A DNA stretch of 64,000 bases from Arthrobacter humicola (GTDB lineage Bacteria; Actinomycetota; Actinomycetes; Actinomycetales; Micrococcaceae), in assembly GCF_022803015.1 (NCBI RefSeq), contig NZ_JAFKON010000013.1, positions 1-64,000 of the forward strand, read 5' to 3'. A program made the translations under genes and the position numbers. Positions 17,886 to 26,333 of the stretch are shown here, in pieces. Under the pieces are notes generated by a model, which searched no databases, was not told where the DNA came from, and saw only the letters and a list, made by a program, of their open reading frames with translations. Position 1 is the stretch's first letter, and the number at the start of each line of letters is the position of its first letter.

Positions 17886-19199
17886 ATGCGTATATCAGTA
17901 ATCGGCTGCGGTTACCTGGGTGCCGTACATGCTGCGTGCATGGCGGAGCTGGGACATGACGTCGTCGGCATCGACGTCGACGAACGGAAAATAGCCGAGC
18001 TCTCATCAGCTAAGGCGCCATTCTACGAGCCTGGACTAGATGAGCTTCTGAGCGAGGTGCAGTCGACGGGCCGGCTGTCCTTCACTACAGACATGGCAGA
18101 AGCTGCAGGAAGCGACGTCCACTTTATCTGTGTCGGGACACCCCAAAAGAAGGGTGAGAATGGCGCTGATATGAGTTACGTTGACGCCGCAACCGTCGCG
18201 CTTCTCCCCCATCTCCAACCCGGCAACGTCGTCGTCGGTAAGTCCACGGTCCCCGTCGGCACAGCCGCACGGCTTGCTGAATTGGTCCGCGATATGGACA
18301 CAACGGCACATCTAGTGTGGAACCCCGAATTCCTGCGCGAGGGACACGCAGTTTCCGACACATTGAAGCCGGATCGCTTTGTGTACGGCGTGCCGGGTGG
18401 CTCCGAGGACCATCCGGCCGTGGCAATCCTGGACGAGATCTACTCCGTTCCTCTGAATGCAGGCACTCCTCGATTGGTGGTAGACCTGGCAACAGCGGAA
18501 CTAGTCAAAGCAGCGGCCAATTCTTTCCTCGCGACCAAGATTTCCTTCATCAACGCCATGGCGGAGGTCTGTGAATCCGCCGGGGCGGACGTGACCCAGT
18601 TGGCCGATGCAATCGGCCTCGACGACAGAATCGGCCGGAAGTTCCTTAATGCAGGAATCGGGTTTGGCGGGGGATGCCTGCCGAAGGACATCCGGGCGTT
18701 CATGGCTCGTGCCGGGGAACTGGGCGCAGACCAGGCATTGACTTTTTTGCGCGAGGTGGATGCGATCAACATGCGCCGCCGGACTCGGGTGGTGGAGCTC
18801 ACCCGAGAACTCTGCGGCGGCATGTTGCTTGGCAAGCGGATCACAGTCCTTGGCGCCGCCTTTAAGCCGGAGAGCGACGATGTGCGCGACTCCCCTGCCC
18901 TGAGCATCGCCGCCCAACTCCAGCTCCAGGGTGCTGTGGTAACGGTTACGGATCCGAAAGCTCTGGTCAACGCTGCCGGTAGGTTCCCGGAACTGCATTA
19001 TGAAACGGATACCGAGAAGGCTGTCCAAAGGGCCAATGCCTTGCTGCTCCTCACTGAGTGGCAGCAATACCGGGACCTCGACCCGTACGCCTTGGCCGCG
19101 TCGGTAAGCACCCCCCGCATCCTGGACGGTCGCAACGTTTTGGACGCCGCCAAATGGCGCGCGGCCGGCTGGAACTACCGCGGGCTGGGGCGTCCGTAG
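17886..19199 (+). CDS. ugd: UDP-glucose 6-dehydrogenase
   Basis: A 437-residue NAD-dependent enzyme making UDP-glucuronate from UDP-glucose. The N-terminal Rossmann motif is VIGCGYLGAVHAACMAELGHDVVGID, with FLREGHAVSD next. The catalytic Cys264 is in GFGGGCLPKD, and the C-terminal domain has LGAAFKPESDDVRDSPALSI. GGGGAAGG supplies the ribosome-binding site. GalU (22741-23631, opposite strand) makes its substrate. The 3-nt gap to the DUF4012 gene suggests co-transcription. Confidence 0.93.
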   Translation: MRISVIGCGYLGAVHAACMAELGHDVVGIDVDERKIAELSSAKAPFYEPGLDELLSEVQSTGRLSFTTDMAEAAGSDVHFICVGTPQKKGENGADMSYVDAATVALLPHLQPGNVVVGKSTVPVGTAARLAELVRDMDTTAHLVWNPEFLREGHAVSDTLKPDRFVYGVPGGSEDHPAVAILDEIYSVPLNAGTPRLVVDLATAELVKAAANSFLATKISFINAMAEVCESAGADVTQLADAIGLDDRIGRKFLNAGIGFGGGCLPKDIRAFMARAGELGADQALTFLREVDAINMRRRTRVVELTRELCGGMLLGKRITVLGAAFKPESDDVRDSPALSIAAQLQLQGAVVTVTDPKALVNAAGRFPELHYETDTEKAVQRANALLLLTEWQQYRDLDPYALAASVSTPRILDGRNVLDAAKWRAAGWNYRGLGRP

Positions 19200-19202
19200 A
19201 CG

Positions 19203-21089
19203 ATGAGTGGGACGCCCGAATCCTCGGATGCCGGCCTGGCGGGCCTCGCATCGCATGGCCCCGACCGCGCGACGCTTCGACGGCCCCGCCGCCGTCGTTT
19301 GGTGATCGCTTCATTATGGTTGGCCGTCATTGCGGTCCTGTCCATCGCCGCAGCGGCCTGGCTCGGCTCCAGGGCCACCATTATCAAGAACGAACTTGAG
19401 GCATCCGCCCAGTTGTTCCCCGTTCTAAGAGACAACGTTGCTGCCGACAAGCCACAAGAGGCCAAAGCTACTTCGGAGAAGCTTCTATCCCACACGGCCG
19501 CCGCCCGCGATGCCGCGGGAGATCCGCTGTGGACCTTAGCAAGGTCGATTCCCTGGATCGGTGCAAATTTCAGCGCCGTCGCAGAAGTTGCTCGATCAGC
19601 AGACGACGTTGCCACTTTGGGGGTTACCCCTCTAGTGAAGGTCTTCGATTCCCTCGACTGGAACAGTCTGATGCCCAGCCCGGCGGGAACCAATCTGGAA
19701 CCCCTCCGAGCGGCCTCCCCTAGCGTATCTTCCGCTGCGCACGCTGTGCGGGCCACGGCAGAACGGCTAGATGGAATCGACGCCAGCAATCTGTGGCCCC
19801 AGGTGGCTGAACCTTTGACACGGGCCCGGGAGCAACTCAAAACAGTGACGGGTGCGCTGGATGCATCCGCGAATGCGGCCCAAATCGTCCCGGGAATGTT
19901 GGGGGCTGATGGGGAACGGAACTACTTGCTCATGATCCAAAACAATTCCGAAGCTCGTGCCTCCGGCGGTATTCCCGGAGCGCTAGCAATACTGACGCTG
20001 GACAAAGGCAAGCTGACACTGGGTACACAAAGCAGCGGCAGCGCCGTTGGCGTGATGTCACCCGTTATACCCGTGGACGCGGAACAGCAGCAGATCTACT
20101 CGACCCGACTCGGGCAATACATCCAAGACGTCAACCTCACCCCGGACTTCCCCACAGCTGCAGCCACTGCGCAGGCTATGTGGGAAAGGAAGACCGGGCA
20201 GCATGTGGACGGCGTCCTCTCCTTGGACCCCGTGGCGCTGGGCTATATCCTCGACGCGACCGGGCCGGTCAAGATCACCAGTCCGGAGCTGTTGGCCCTC
20301 GCAAAGGACAAATTGCCTACGGCGCTGAACGGTAAGAATGTGGTCCCAACCCTGCTGTCCGATGTCTATGCCAAAATTGCGTCGCCAACAGATCAGGACG
20401 CCTACTTTGCAGGCGTCGCCAAGGAAATCTTCGGAGCCCTCTCAAGCGGCAAGGGTGACGCCAAGGGCTTGATCAAAGGCATGACTCGTGGAGCGGCGGA
20501 AGGCCGGGTCCTCGTGTGGTCCGGCGGGGCCGCGGAACAAACCATCATCGCGAACTATCCGCTCAGCGGATCTATCGCCGGCAAGAGTGTTGCCCCCGCG
20601 CAGTTCGGCGTCTACTTCAACGACGGAACCGGCGCCAAAATGGACTACTACGTCAAGCGGTCCGTTCAACTCGTGAAGGAATGCACGGCCGACGGCTACG
20701 GGCAGGTCAAGGTCCGCATCACCAGCACCAACACGGCCCCTGCCGACGCCGCGACGTCGCTGCCGGCCTACGTCACCGGAGGCGGCATATTCGGCGTGCC
20801 GGCCGGGACAGTCCAGACCAACGTGATCGCCTACGGCCCGGCCCAAGCCAACGTGGAAACTGCCGCGGTGGACGGAAAAAAGACGGACTTCGCCGCCCAC
20901 CGTCACGCCGATAGGCCAGTGGGGACAGTAACGGTCACCCTGACCCCCGGCCAGAGCAGCACGGTCGAGTTAACTTTCGGCAAAATCGTCCAGCACACTG
21001 AACCTAACGTGGTTGTCACACCCTCTGTGCAAGCTGTCAAGGACGTCATCCTGGGCACCGAGAATTCCGCCTGCGGGGCGGGGACGTAA
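19203..21089 (+). CDS. DUF4012-type membrane-anchored exported protein
   Basis: A 628-residue protein with a basic N-terminus (RRPRRRR) and one membrane segment (LVIASLWLAVIAVLSIAAAAWL, near 40-60), then a long predicted exterior domain. The core containing YLLMIQNNSEARASGGIPGALAIL resembles DUF4012 proteins, common next to actinobacterial polysaccharide genes and of unknown biochemical role. A Gly/Val-rich beta domain ends the protein; a lone Cys close to the C-terminus is noted. It follows ugd by 3 nt. Assignment is by motif resemblance only; an envelope role is inferred from context. Confidence 0.75.
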   Translation: MSGTPESSDAGLAGLASHGPDRATLRRPRRRRLVIASLWLAVIAVLSIAAAAWLGSRATIIKNELEASAQLFPVLRDNVAADKPQEAKATSEKLLSHTAAARDAAGDPLWTLARSIPWIGANFSAVAEVARSADDVATLGVTPLVKVFDSLDWNSLMPSPAGTNLEPLRAASPSVSSAAHAVRATAERLDGIDASNLWPQVAEPLTRAREQLKTVTGALDASANAAQIVPGMLGADGERNYLLMIQNNSEARASGGIPGALAILTLDKGKLTLGTQSSGSAVGVMSPVIPVDAEQQQIYSTRLGQYIQDVNLTPDFPTAAATAQAMWERKTGQHVDGVLSLDPVALGYILDATGPVKITSPELLALAKDKLPTALNGKNVVPTLLSDVYAKIASPTDQDAYFAGVAKEIFGALSSGKGDAKGLIKGMTRGAAEGRVLVWSGGAAEQTIIANYPLSGSIAGKSVAPAQFGVYFNDGTGAKMDYYVKRSVQLVKECTADGYGQVKVRITSTNTAPADAATSLPAYVTGGGIFGVPAGTVQTNVIAYGPAQANVETAAVDGKKTDFAAHRHADRPVGTVTVTLTPGQSSTVELTFGKIVQHTEPNVVVTPSVQAVKDVILGTENSACGAGT

Positions 21090-21259
21090 ATGCCAAGTTA
21101 ACAGTAAGTAAAGCGACTTGATTCACTTTGGTCACACTCGTTTTAGATGCTAGTCTCTGCATGGGCTTATCAAATGAGATTTCAATCCACGGCCGCTCGG
21201 GGGGCCGGAAGTCTCCACAATCGCGTGACACACGTATTCACGGTCTCAGGGGGACAAGA

Positions 21260-21964
21260 ATGAAAAAAACACTTGCGGCAATCACACTCGCGAGCTCCAT
21301 CGCACTCATGGGCGCAATGCCGGCAATGGCAGACAACCAGGGCCAAGGTCAGGGCCAAGGTCAGGGCCAAGGTCAGGGCCAGGGCCAGGGCAACGGCCAG
21401 GGCAACGGCCAGGGCAACGGCAAGGGCAACGGCAAGGGCAACGGCAACGGTCACTACCCGGCACCTCCCGCAAACGCCGCCGTTTCTGACGGCGTTGTTG
21501 GACCGGGTGCCCAGTTCGTTTTCCGTGGACACGGCTTTAAGGCCGGCGAAGGCCTCGTCATCAAAGTCACGCCCGGGACTAAGCCTGCATCAACGGGTGC
21601 AAGCGTCAACGGCCGTGGCATGAGCGTTCCCGGCAAGATCACGCTGCCACTGGCACCGCAGGAACTCTCCTCCCGCGCAGACGCCAGTGGCGCCTTCGCC
21701 CTCGCGCTCAGCATCGGCGAGCCGGGCGTATACACGCTCACCGCTACCGGTTTGGAGTCCGGCGTCACCGCCACCTCGAGCATCACGGTAGAAGGCGCAG
21801 TAGTAGCGGCCGCTTCCACTTCCACTTCCACGAGCGGATTGGCCAACACCGGCGCTGATTCCAACCTCATGATCTGGTCCCTGGTGGGCGCAGGTGCCCT
21901 GGCAGCTGGCGTAACCTCCGTTGTGGTGGTTCGCCGCCGCGCCAAGGCCGAGGTTGCAGTCTAG
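21260..21964 (+). CDS. Secreted Gly-Gln/Asn-repeat protein with LAXTG cell-wall sorting signal
   Basis: A 234-residue exported protein. The signal peptide MKKTLAAITLASSIALMGAMPAMA ends at an AxA site. Next comes a (GQGQ)/(GNGQ)/(GNGK) repeat encoded by nine 12-nt units, then an Ig-like domain of about 110 residues and a Ser/Thr-rich linker. The C-terminus is a sorting signal: LANTG at 194-198, a membrane segment and RRRAK. LAxTG is the motif preferred by class E sortases of actinobacteria; no sortase gene is in the window. The ATG at 21260 has GGGGGACAAGA upstream. A 170-bp spacer before it and a long hairpin after it suggest its own transcript. Confidence 0.85.
   Translation: MKKTLAAITLASSIALMGAMPAMADNQGQGQGQGQGQGQGQGQGNGQGNGQGNGKGNGKGNGNGHYPAPPANAAVSDGVVGPGAQFVFRGHGFKAGEGLVIKVTPGTKPASTGASVNGRGMSVPGKITLPLAPQELSSRADASGAFALALSIGEPGVYTLTATGLESGVTATSSITVEGAVVAAASTSTSTSGLANTGADSNLMIWSLVGAGALAAGVTSVVVVRRRAKAEVAV
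21341..21448 (+). repeat. Nine 12-nt tandem units inside the LAXTG protein gene
   Basis: Units are GGCCAAGGTCAG (three exact copies), GGCCAGGGCCAG, GGCAACGGCCAG (two), GGCAACGGCAAG (two) and GGCAACGGCAAC. In-frame units encode four residues each, so changes in copy number would lengthen or shorten the Gly-rich segment without a frameshift. Confidence 0.95.
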
Positions 21965-21987
21965 GTTCCAAACCACACGCACTAAAG

Positions 21988-22031
21988 ATGGTGGTGGGGT
22001 TCATCGGGATACCGATGAACCCCACCACCAT
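21988..22031 (+). terminator. Long perfect hairpin downstream of the LAXTG gene
   Basis: A perfect 20-bp stem (21988-22007 with 22012-22031) closes a GATA tetraloop 24 bp after the stop codon. The core is GGTGGGGTTCATCGG on the left arm. There is no clear T run after it, but actinobacterial terminators often lack one. It also separates the EPS locus from the VanZ gene. Confidence 0.75.
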
Positions 22032-22086
22032 TCGTGTTAACACGTCATGGGGCCTGTCATGGCCAGTTGTGGTATTTACTAGAGCT

Positions 22087-22254
22087 ATGGGGAGACCGGA
22101 ATTTGCGGGGAGACATTGGCGCACAAAAAGAAGATGGCAGCCAGACTTTGCCATACCGTTGCCCACCCGACAGGCGCTCCCCTACATCCTCTTGACGTTC
22201 CTGGCCGCCGCCGCCTTGGGAACGGCGGCGTTGGCCGTTCTGAAGACCTCCTAG
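22087..22254 (+). CDS. Small single-pass membrane protein (hypothetical)
   Basis: A 55-codon ORF from ATG at 22087: a basic N-terminal half (RHWRTKRRW) and one hydrophobic segment (LPYILLTFLAAAALGTAALAV). It ends 7 nt before the VanZ GTG, and only a weak AGAG precedes it. I do not recognise it; the basic-then-hydrophobic pattern and tight spacing argue it may be real and cotranscribed with VanZ. Confidence 0.4.
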   Translation: MGRPEFAGRHWRTKRRWQPDFAIPLPTRQALPYILLTFLAAAALGTAALAVLKTS

Positions 22255-22261
22255 GGCCACT

Positions 22262-22732
22262 GTGAGGGTGCTGGTACGGCCCCGACTCTGGCAAGGAGTC
22301 CTGGGCGGCGCCTTTATCCTGCTGGCACTCATCGGGTTTTGGCCCAGCCCCGTGGACCGGCCCATCCAGGGCGAACTTGCCGCCTTTCTATTTTTGCTCC
22401 ATGCGCTTGGCTTTCCCGGCTGGATCAATTACGCGTTCGTGGAGGCCTCCGCCAACGTGGTGCTTTTTATCCCTGTGGGAATCGCTGCCACCTTGGCCTT
22501 TCCCGGCCGGAAATGGTGGCAGAACGCGGCCTTGGGGCTCTTGGTTTCCACGTGCATGGAACTCGGACAGTTGTTGTTCCTCAGCAGCCGCTTCGCGAGC
22601 CCGCTGGATATTATTACCAATACTGCAGGCTGCGCGGCAGGCACCTTGATGGCAGCTGCCGCGCTCAAAGCCTTAAAAGACCAACAGGCCCAGCGCCTTT
22701 CAGCGCCGGGCCCGGCAGAGTCTCGCGTTTAG
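22262..22732 (+). CDS. VanZ family protein
   Basis: A 156-residue membrane protein with four hydrophobic segments. The family features are visible: NYAFVEASANVVLFIPVGI in the second half and STCMELGQLLFLSSRFASPLDIITNTAGCAAG, including the conserved Glu and Asp-Asn. VanZ-like proteins are widespread envelope proteins, linked in enterococci to teicoplanin resistance; the role here is unknown. It ends 8 bp from the convergent galU stop. Confidence 0.8.
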   Translation: MRVLVRPRLWQGVLGGAFILLALIGFWPSPVDRPIQGELAAFLFLLHALGFPGWINYAFVEASANVVLFIPVGIAATLAFPGRKWWQNAALGLLVSTCMELGQLLFLSSRFASPLDIITNTAGCAAGTLMAAAALKALKDQQAQRLSAPGPAESRV

Positions 22733-22740
22733 CTTGCTGC

Positions 22741-23631
22741 CTAATTAACGAATTCCTTCAACCAGGTCTTCAGCTCTTCACCGAATTCAACGCGGTCCGA
22801 GGCGATGGAAATGACCGCCTTCAGGTAGCTGAGCTTGTCGCCGGTATCGTACCGGCGGCCCTTGAAGACCACACCGTAAACGCCGCCGCCCTCGCAGTCG
22901 GACACGGCCAGGGTCTGGAGGGCATCCGTCAGCTGGATCTCCCCGCCACGTCCAGGTTCCGTTTCCTCCAGGACATCGAAGACCTCCGGATGGAGCACGT
23001 ACCGCCCGATCACGGCCAGGTTGGACGGAGCGTCTTCCACGGCAGGCTTTTCCACGAGGCGGTTCACCCGGACGTAGTCCTCGCCTTCGACGGCGGAGAT
23101 GTCCGCGCAGCCATAGGCGCTGATCTGGGACGGATCCACTTCGATCAGGGCGATCACCGAGCCGCCGGTCCTGGCCTGGACGTCGATCATGGTGCTGAGC
23201 AGTTCGTCGCGCTCGTCGATCAGGTCATCGCCCAGCAGTACGGCAAACGGCTCGTCTCCCACGTGCTGGCGGGCACACAGGACAGCGTGGCCCAAGCCCT
23301 TCGGGTCGCCCTGGCGGACGTAGTGCAGGGGACCCAGGTTGGAGGCGTGCTGGATCGCCTCCAAGCGGTCCAGATCGCCCTTCAGCTCCAGGGTCCGTTC
23401 CAGGACCGGGGCGCGGTCAAAGTGGTCCTCCAGCGCCCGCTTCTGGCGGCCGGTGATCATCAGCAGGTCGGTCAGACCCGCTTTGACGGCCTCCTCCACC
23501 ACATACTGGATGGCCGGCTGGTCCACCACCGGCAGCATCTCCTTTGGCATTGCCTTGGTGGCAGGCAGGAAGCGTGTGCCCAATCCGGCAGCAGGAATAA
23601 CGGCTTTTCTTATTGATTTCCCCAAAGTCAT
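22741..23631 (-). CDS. galU: UTP-glucose-1-phosphate uridylyltransferase
   Basis: A 296-residue nucleotidyltransferase making UDP-glucose. The N-terminus has the nucleotide-binding motif KAVIPAAGLGTRFLPATKAMPKEMLPVVDQPAIQYVVEEA. VLLGDDLID carries the metal-binding Asp pair, with RLVEKPAVEDAPSNLAVIGRYVL and GEIQLTDALQTL following. Full length for GalU. It supplies Ugd and glucosyl transfer in the EPS locus, though it lies on the opposite strand, downstream of paaG and 54 bp from it. Confidence 0.93.
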   Translation of the reverse strand: MTLGKSIRKAVIPAAGLGTRFLPATKAMPKEMLPVVDQPAIQYVVEEAVKAGLTDLLMITGRQKRALEDHFDRAPVLERTLELKGDLDRLEAIQHASNLGPLHYVRQGDPKGLGHAVLCARQHVGDEPFAVLLGDDLIDERDELLSTMIDVQARTGGSVIALIEVDPSQISAYGCADISAVEGEDYVRVNRLVEKPAVEDAPSNLAVIGRYVLHPEVFDVLEETEPGRGGEIQLTDALQTLAVSDCEGGGVYGVVFKGRRYDTGDKLSYLKAVISIASDRVEFGEELKTWLKEFVN

Positions 23632-23685
23632 AGCTGCACCTTACAAATCAAAGGAGCAAAGTGGTAGTCGGGCCCGCAAGAGAGC

Positions 23686-24468
23686 CTAAAGACCCTTGAA
23701 AACCGGGCTGCGCTTCTCCTGGAAGGCCCGGAAACCCTCGGCGTAGTCCTCGCTCTTGCACAGCCGTGCCTGTTCTGCGTTTTCCTCTTCCATGGCCTCC
23801 CACAGGCCCAGCCGCTGGTCCCGGATGTGCGCCACGAGGTCCTTGCTGGCCCGGAACGCACCCGTGGCGCCGGTGGCAACGCTGGCCACGATGGCGCGGG
23901 TGTTCTCCAGCAGTTCCGCCGCGGGCATGGCCCGGCTGAACAGGCCCTGTGCCACGGCGTCGGCGCCGCTCATGAGCTCGGCGGTGTAGATCAGGTCCAG
24001 GGTCCGGTGCATGCCGAGGCGCTCGGTGAAATACCAGTGCCCGCCCGAATCGAGGGTGGCGCCGAGCTTGGCGAACGGTGAGCCGACCTTGGCGTTCTCC
24101 GCCACGTAGACCACATCCGTGGCCAGCAGCAGCCCCAGCCCCACGCCGAGGCAGGCGCCCTGGGCCGCGGCGAACGTGGGCGCGGGGAACGCGCTCATTT
24201 TCTTCAGCAGCGGCTGGACCAGCCCGCCCAGGTAGGCCTGCGCGTCATCGCTCTCCGGGGTCACTCCGGCAATGTCACGGCCGGCGCAGAAGGCCCGGCC
24301 CTCGCCGCGGAGCAGCAGCGCCCGGACTTCGCCGCGTGCGGCGGCGTCGGCGGCGCGATCGTACGCCTGGGACAAATCAGCGAGTGCCTGCTCGTCGAGG
24401 GAGTTCAGCTTGTGCGGGGCGTCGAGGACGACCTCGGCGACGCCGTCGGCGATGGAGAGGGAAATCAT
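23686..24468 (-). CDS. paaG: Enoyl-CoA hydratase/isomerase family protein, probably PaaG
   Basis: A 260-residue crotonase-fold protein. Oxyanion-hole segments are seen (GRAFCAGRDI and GACLGVGLGL). The LDSGGHW stretch matches the PDxGG region of PaaG, where Asp is the isomerase catalytic residue, and the C-terminus EDYAEGFRAFQEKRSPVFKG also resembles PaaG. PaaG isomerises the ring-1,2-epoxide of phenylacetyl-CoA to an oxepin. It is last in the paaABCDE cluster, 39 bp after paaE. PaaF (hydratase) is the alternative; the Asp favours PaaG. Confidence 0.8.
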   Translation of the reverse strand: MISLSIADGVAEVVLDAPHKLNSLDEQALADLSQAYDRAADAAARGEVRALLLRGEGRAFCAGRDIAGVTPESDDAQAYLGGLVQPLLKKMSAFPAPTFAAAQGACLGVGLGLLLATDVVYVAENAKVGSPFAKLGATLDSGGHWYFTERLGMHRTLDLIYTAELMSGADAVAQGLFSRAMPAAELLENTRAIVASVATGATGAFRASKDLVAHIRDQRLGLWEAMEEENAEQARLCKSEDYAEGFRAFQEKRSPVFKGL

Positions 24469-24507
24469 GGGGCTCCTTGGATTCGAAAAGGCAGGCGTCG
24501 AAAAAAC

Positions 24508-25734
24508 CTAGACGTCGAAGTCGACCGTGACTTCCGGGGTGGTGGGGTGGGACTGGCAGGTCAGGACGTAGCCTTTGTCGAGCTCGTCCTGTTCCAGGGC
24601 GTAGTTCTCGTCCATGGTGACGTTGCCGCTGACCACCTTGGCCCGGCAGGTGCCGCAGACGCCGCCGGCGCAGGCGAACGGCACATCGGGGCGGACCCGG
24701 AGGGCGGCGTTGAGGATGGATTCGCGGGCGTGGGTGGGGCTGGCCACCTCGCCCTGCAGCCCGTCCAGCTTGAACGTAATCTTGTAGGTTTCCTTGGATT
24801 CGTCCGCGACCACAGGCCGGCCAATGTTGCCCTCGGGGCGGTCCGGCTTGCCGGAGGTGAACAGCTCGAAGCGGACGTGCTCCGGTGCGACGCCGCGCGC
24901 GGCGAGGGTGTCCCGGCACAGCTGTACGAGCTCGAACGGGCCGCAAAGGAACCATTCGTCGACGTCGTCGGCGTGTATGGCGGTGCCCAGCAGCGCCTGC
25001 AGCTTCTCGGCGTCGATCCTGCCGCTGAGCAGCGGCGCGATCCGCTGTTCACGCGAGAGCACGTGGTGCAGCGCCAGCCGGGCCGGGTATCTGTCCTTCA
25101 GGTCCGCGAGTTCTTCAAGGAACATCACGTCCATCGCAGCCTTGTTGGCGTAGACGAGGTCGAAGCGGGTCTCCGGGTGGGCCGCCAGCAGGGTGCGGGC
25201 AATGGCGATCACGGGAGTGATGCCGGAGCCCGCGGCAATCGCCACGAATGAGCCGGGCTCGCCCGCCAACTCTTCCGGATGGTTCATGGAGTTCATGACA
25301 TTCTGCTCCACGGACTTGCCGTCGCGTCCGTGCTTGGAGACAAAGGCTCCCATGGGGCTCATGACGTCCAGGACGTCGCCGGCCTTGAGTTCGGCATTGG
25401 CCCACGTGGAGAACAGGCCGCCGAGGTCTTTCTTGATGGCCACGCGGATTTCGCTGCTGCCGTCCGCGAAACTGCGCGGTTCGGCACAGATCGAGTAGCT
25501 GCGGCGGATCTCGTGCGGCTGGCCGTCGGCGTCGGGCAAGGTGGTGCGCAGCGCGACGTACTGGCCCGGCAGGTAGTCGAACTGGCCGGCGAGCTCGGCC
25601 GGGACCCCGAACGTCACCTCGATGGCGTCGTCGGTGAGACGGCGGACTTCGTCCACCGTCAGGGTGTGGAAGGACGCACGACGGCGGCCGGTGGCTGCGG
25701 CCGACTCCGCGGCGGTCTGGCGGACAACCTTCAT
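24508..25734 (-). CDS. paaE: Phenylacetyl-CoA epoxidase reductase subunit
   Basis: A 408-residue NADPH-dependent reductase that feeds electrons to the PaaABC monooxygenase. It has an FNR-type FAD domain (RRSYSICAEP), an NAD-binding domain (AIAAGSGITPVIAIARTLL), and a C-terminal plant-type 2Fe-2S domain with CAGGVCGTCRAK and a final Cys in TCQSHP, giving the full set of four Cys ligands. It follows paaD by 15 bp. Confidence 0.93.
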   Translation of the reverse strand: MKVVRQTAAESAAATGRRRASFHTLTVDEVRRLTDDAIEVTFGVPAELAGQFDYLPGQYVALRTTLPDADGQPHEIRRSYSICAEPRSFADGSSEIRVAIKKDLGGLFSTWANAELKAGDVLDVMSPMGAFVSKHGRDGKSVEQNVMNSMNHPEELAGEPGSFVAIAAGSGITPVIAIARTLLAAHPETRFDLVYANKAAMDVMFLEELADLKDRYPARLALHHVLSREQRIAPLLSGRIDAEKLQALLGTAIHADDVDEWFLCGPFELVQLCRDTLAARGVAPEHVRFELFTSGKPDRPEGNIGRPVVADESKETYKITFKLDGLQGEVASPTHARESILNAALRVRPDVPFACAGGVCGTCRAKVVSGNVTMDENYALEQDELDKGYVLTCQSHPTTPEVTVDFDV

Positions 25735-25749
25735 GGAAGCACCTGTTCC

Positions 25750-26328
25750 TTACAAGACTTTGAAGTAGTCGAACGGTTCCTTGCAGTCCTGGCACACGTA
25801 GAGGGCCTTGCAGGAGGTGGAACCGAAGCGGGTGAGTTCTTTGGTGTTCAGGGATGAGCACTGGGGACACTTGACGGCAAGCGAGAGCCGGACCGGGCCG
25901 GCGTGCCGGGTGGCCGCCGAGTGGCCCGAGGGTGGGGCTATCCCGTACTGCTCCAGCTTGGCCTTGCCTTCCTCGCTCATCCAGTCGGTGGTCCAGGCCG
26001 GCGAGAGGACAAGTTCGACCCGGACGCTCGGGTACCCCGCACGGTGGAAAACCGCGGTGAGGTCATCCCGGATGGCGTCCATGGCGGGGCAGCCGGAGTA
26101 CGTCGGGGTGATGGTGACCTGGACGGCGGGAACCATCCCGCCGTCGTCAGTGCTTGGTTCCGTCGAGACCTGGACATCGCGCAGGATGCCGAGGTCCGCG
26201 ATGGTGAGGACCGGGATTTCGGGGTCGCACACGGTGGCAGCGACCGCCCAGGCCTTCTCCCGGGCAGTATTGCCCTTGGCGGCGTTGCGGCGCTCGGCGG
26301 TTTCCGGATCGGAGACAAACATTTCCAT
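25750..26328 (-). CDS. paaD: Phenylacetate degradation protein PaaD (MIP18-like, zinc-ribbon C-terminus)
   Basis: A 192-residue protein with a DUF59/MIP18 domain (VCDPEIPVLTIADLGILRDVQV, TPTYSGCPAMDAIRDDL) that helps assemble the Fe-S or diiron centres of the epoxidase. A C-terminal four-Cys ribbon follows (CPQCSS near 147 and CQDCKEPF near the end). It follows paaC by 5 bp in the operon. Confidence 0.92.
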   Translation of the reverse strand: MEMFVSDPETAERRNAAKGNTAREKAWAVAATVCDPEIPVLTIADLGILRDVQVSTEPSTDDGGMVPAVQVTITPTYSGCPAMDAIRDDLTAVFHRAGYPSVRVELVLSPAWTTDWMSEEGKAKLEQYGIAPPSGHSAATRHAGPVRLSLAVKCPQCSSLNTKELTRFGSTSCKALYVCQDCKEPFDYFKVL

Positions 26329-26333
26329 GGTCT

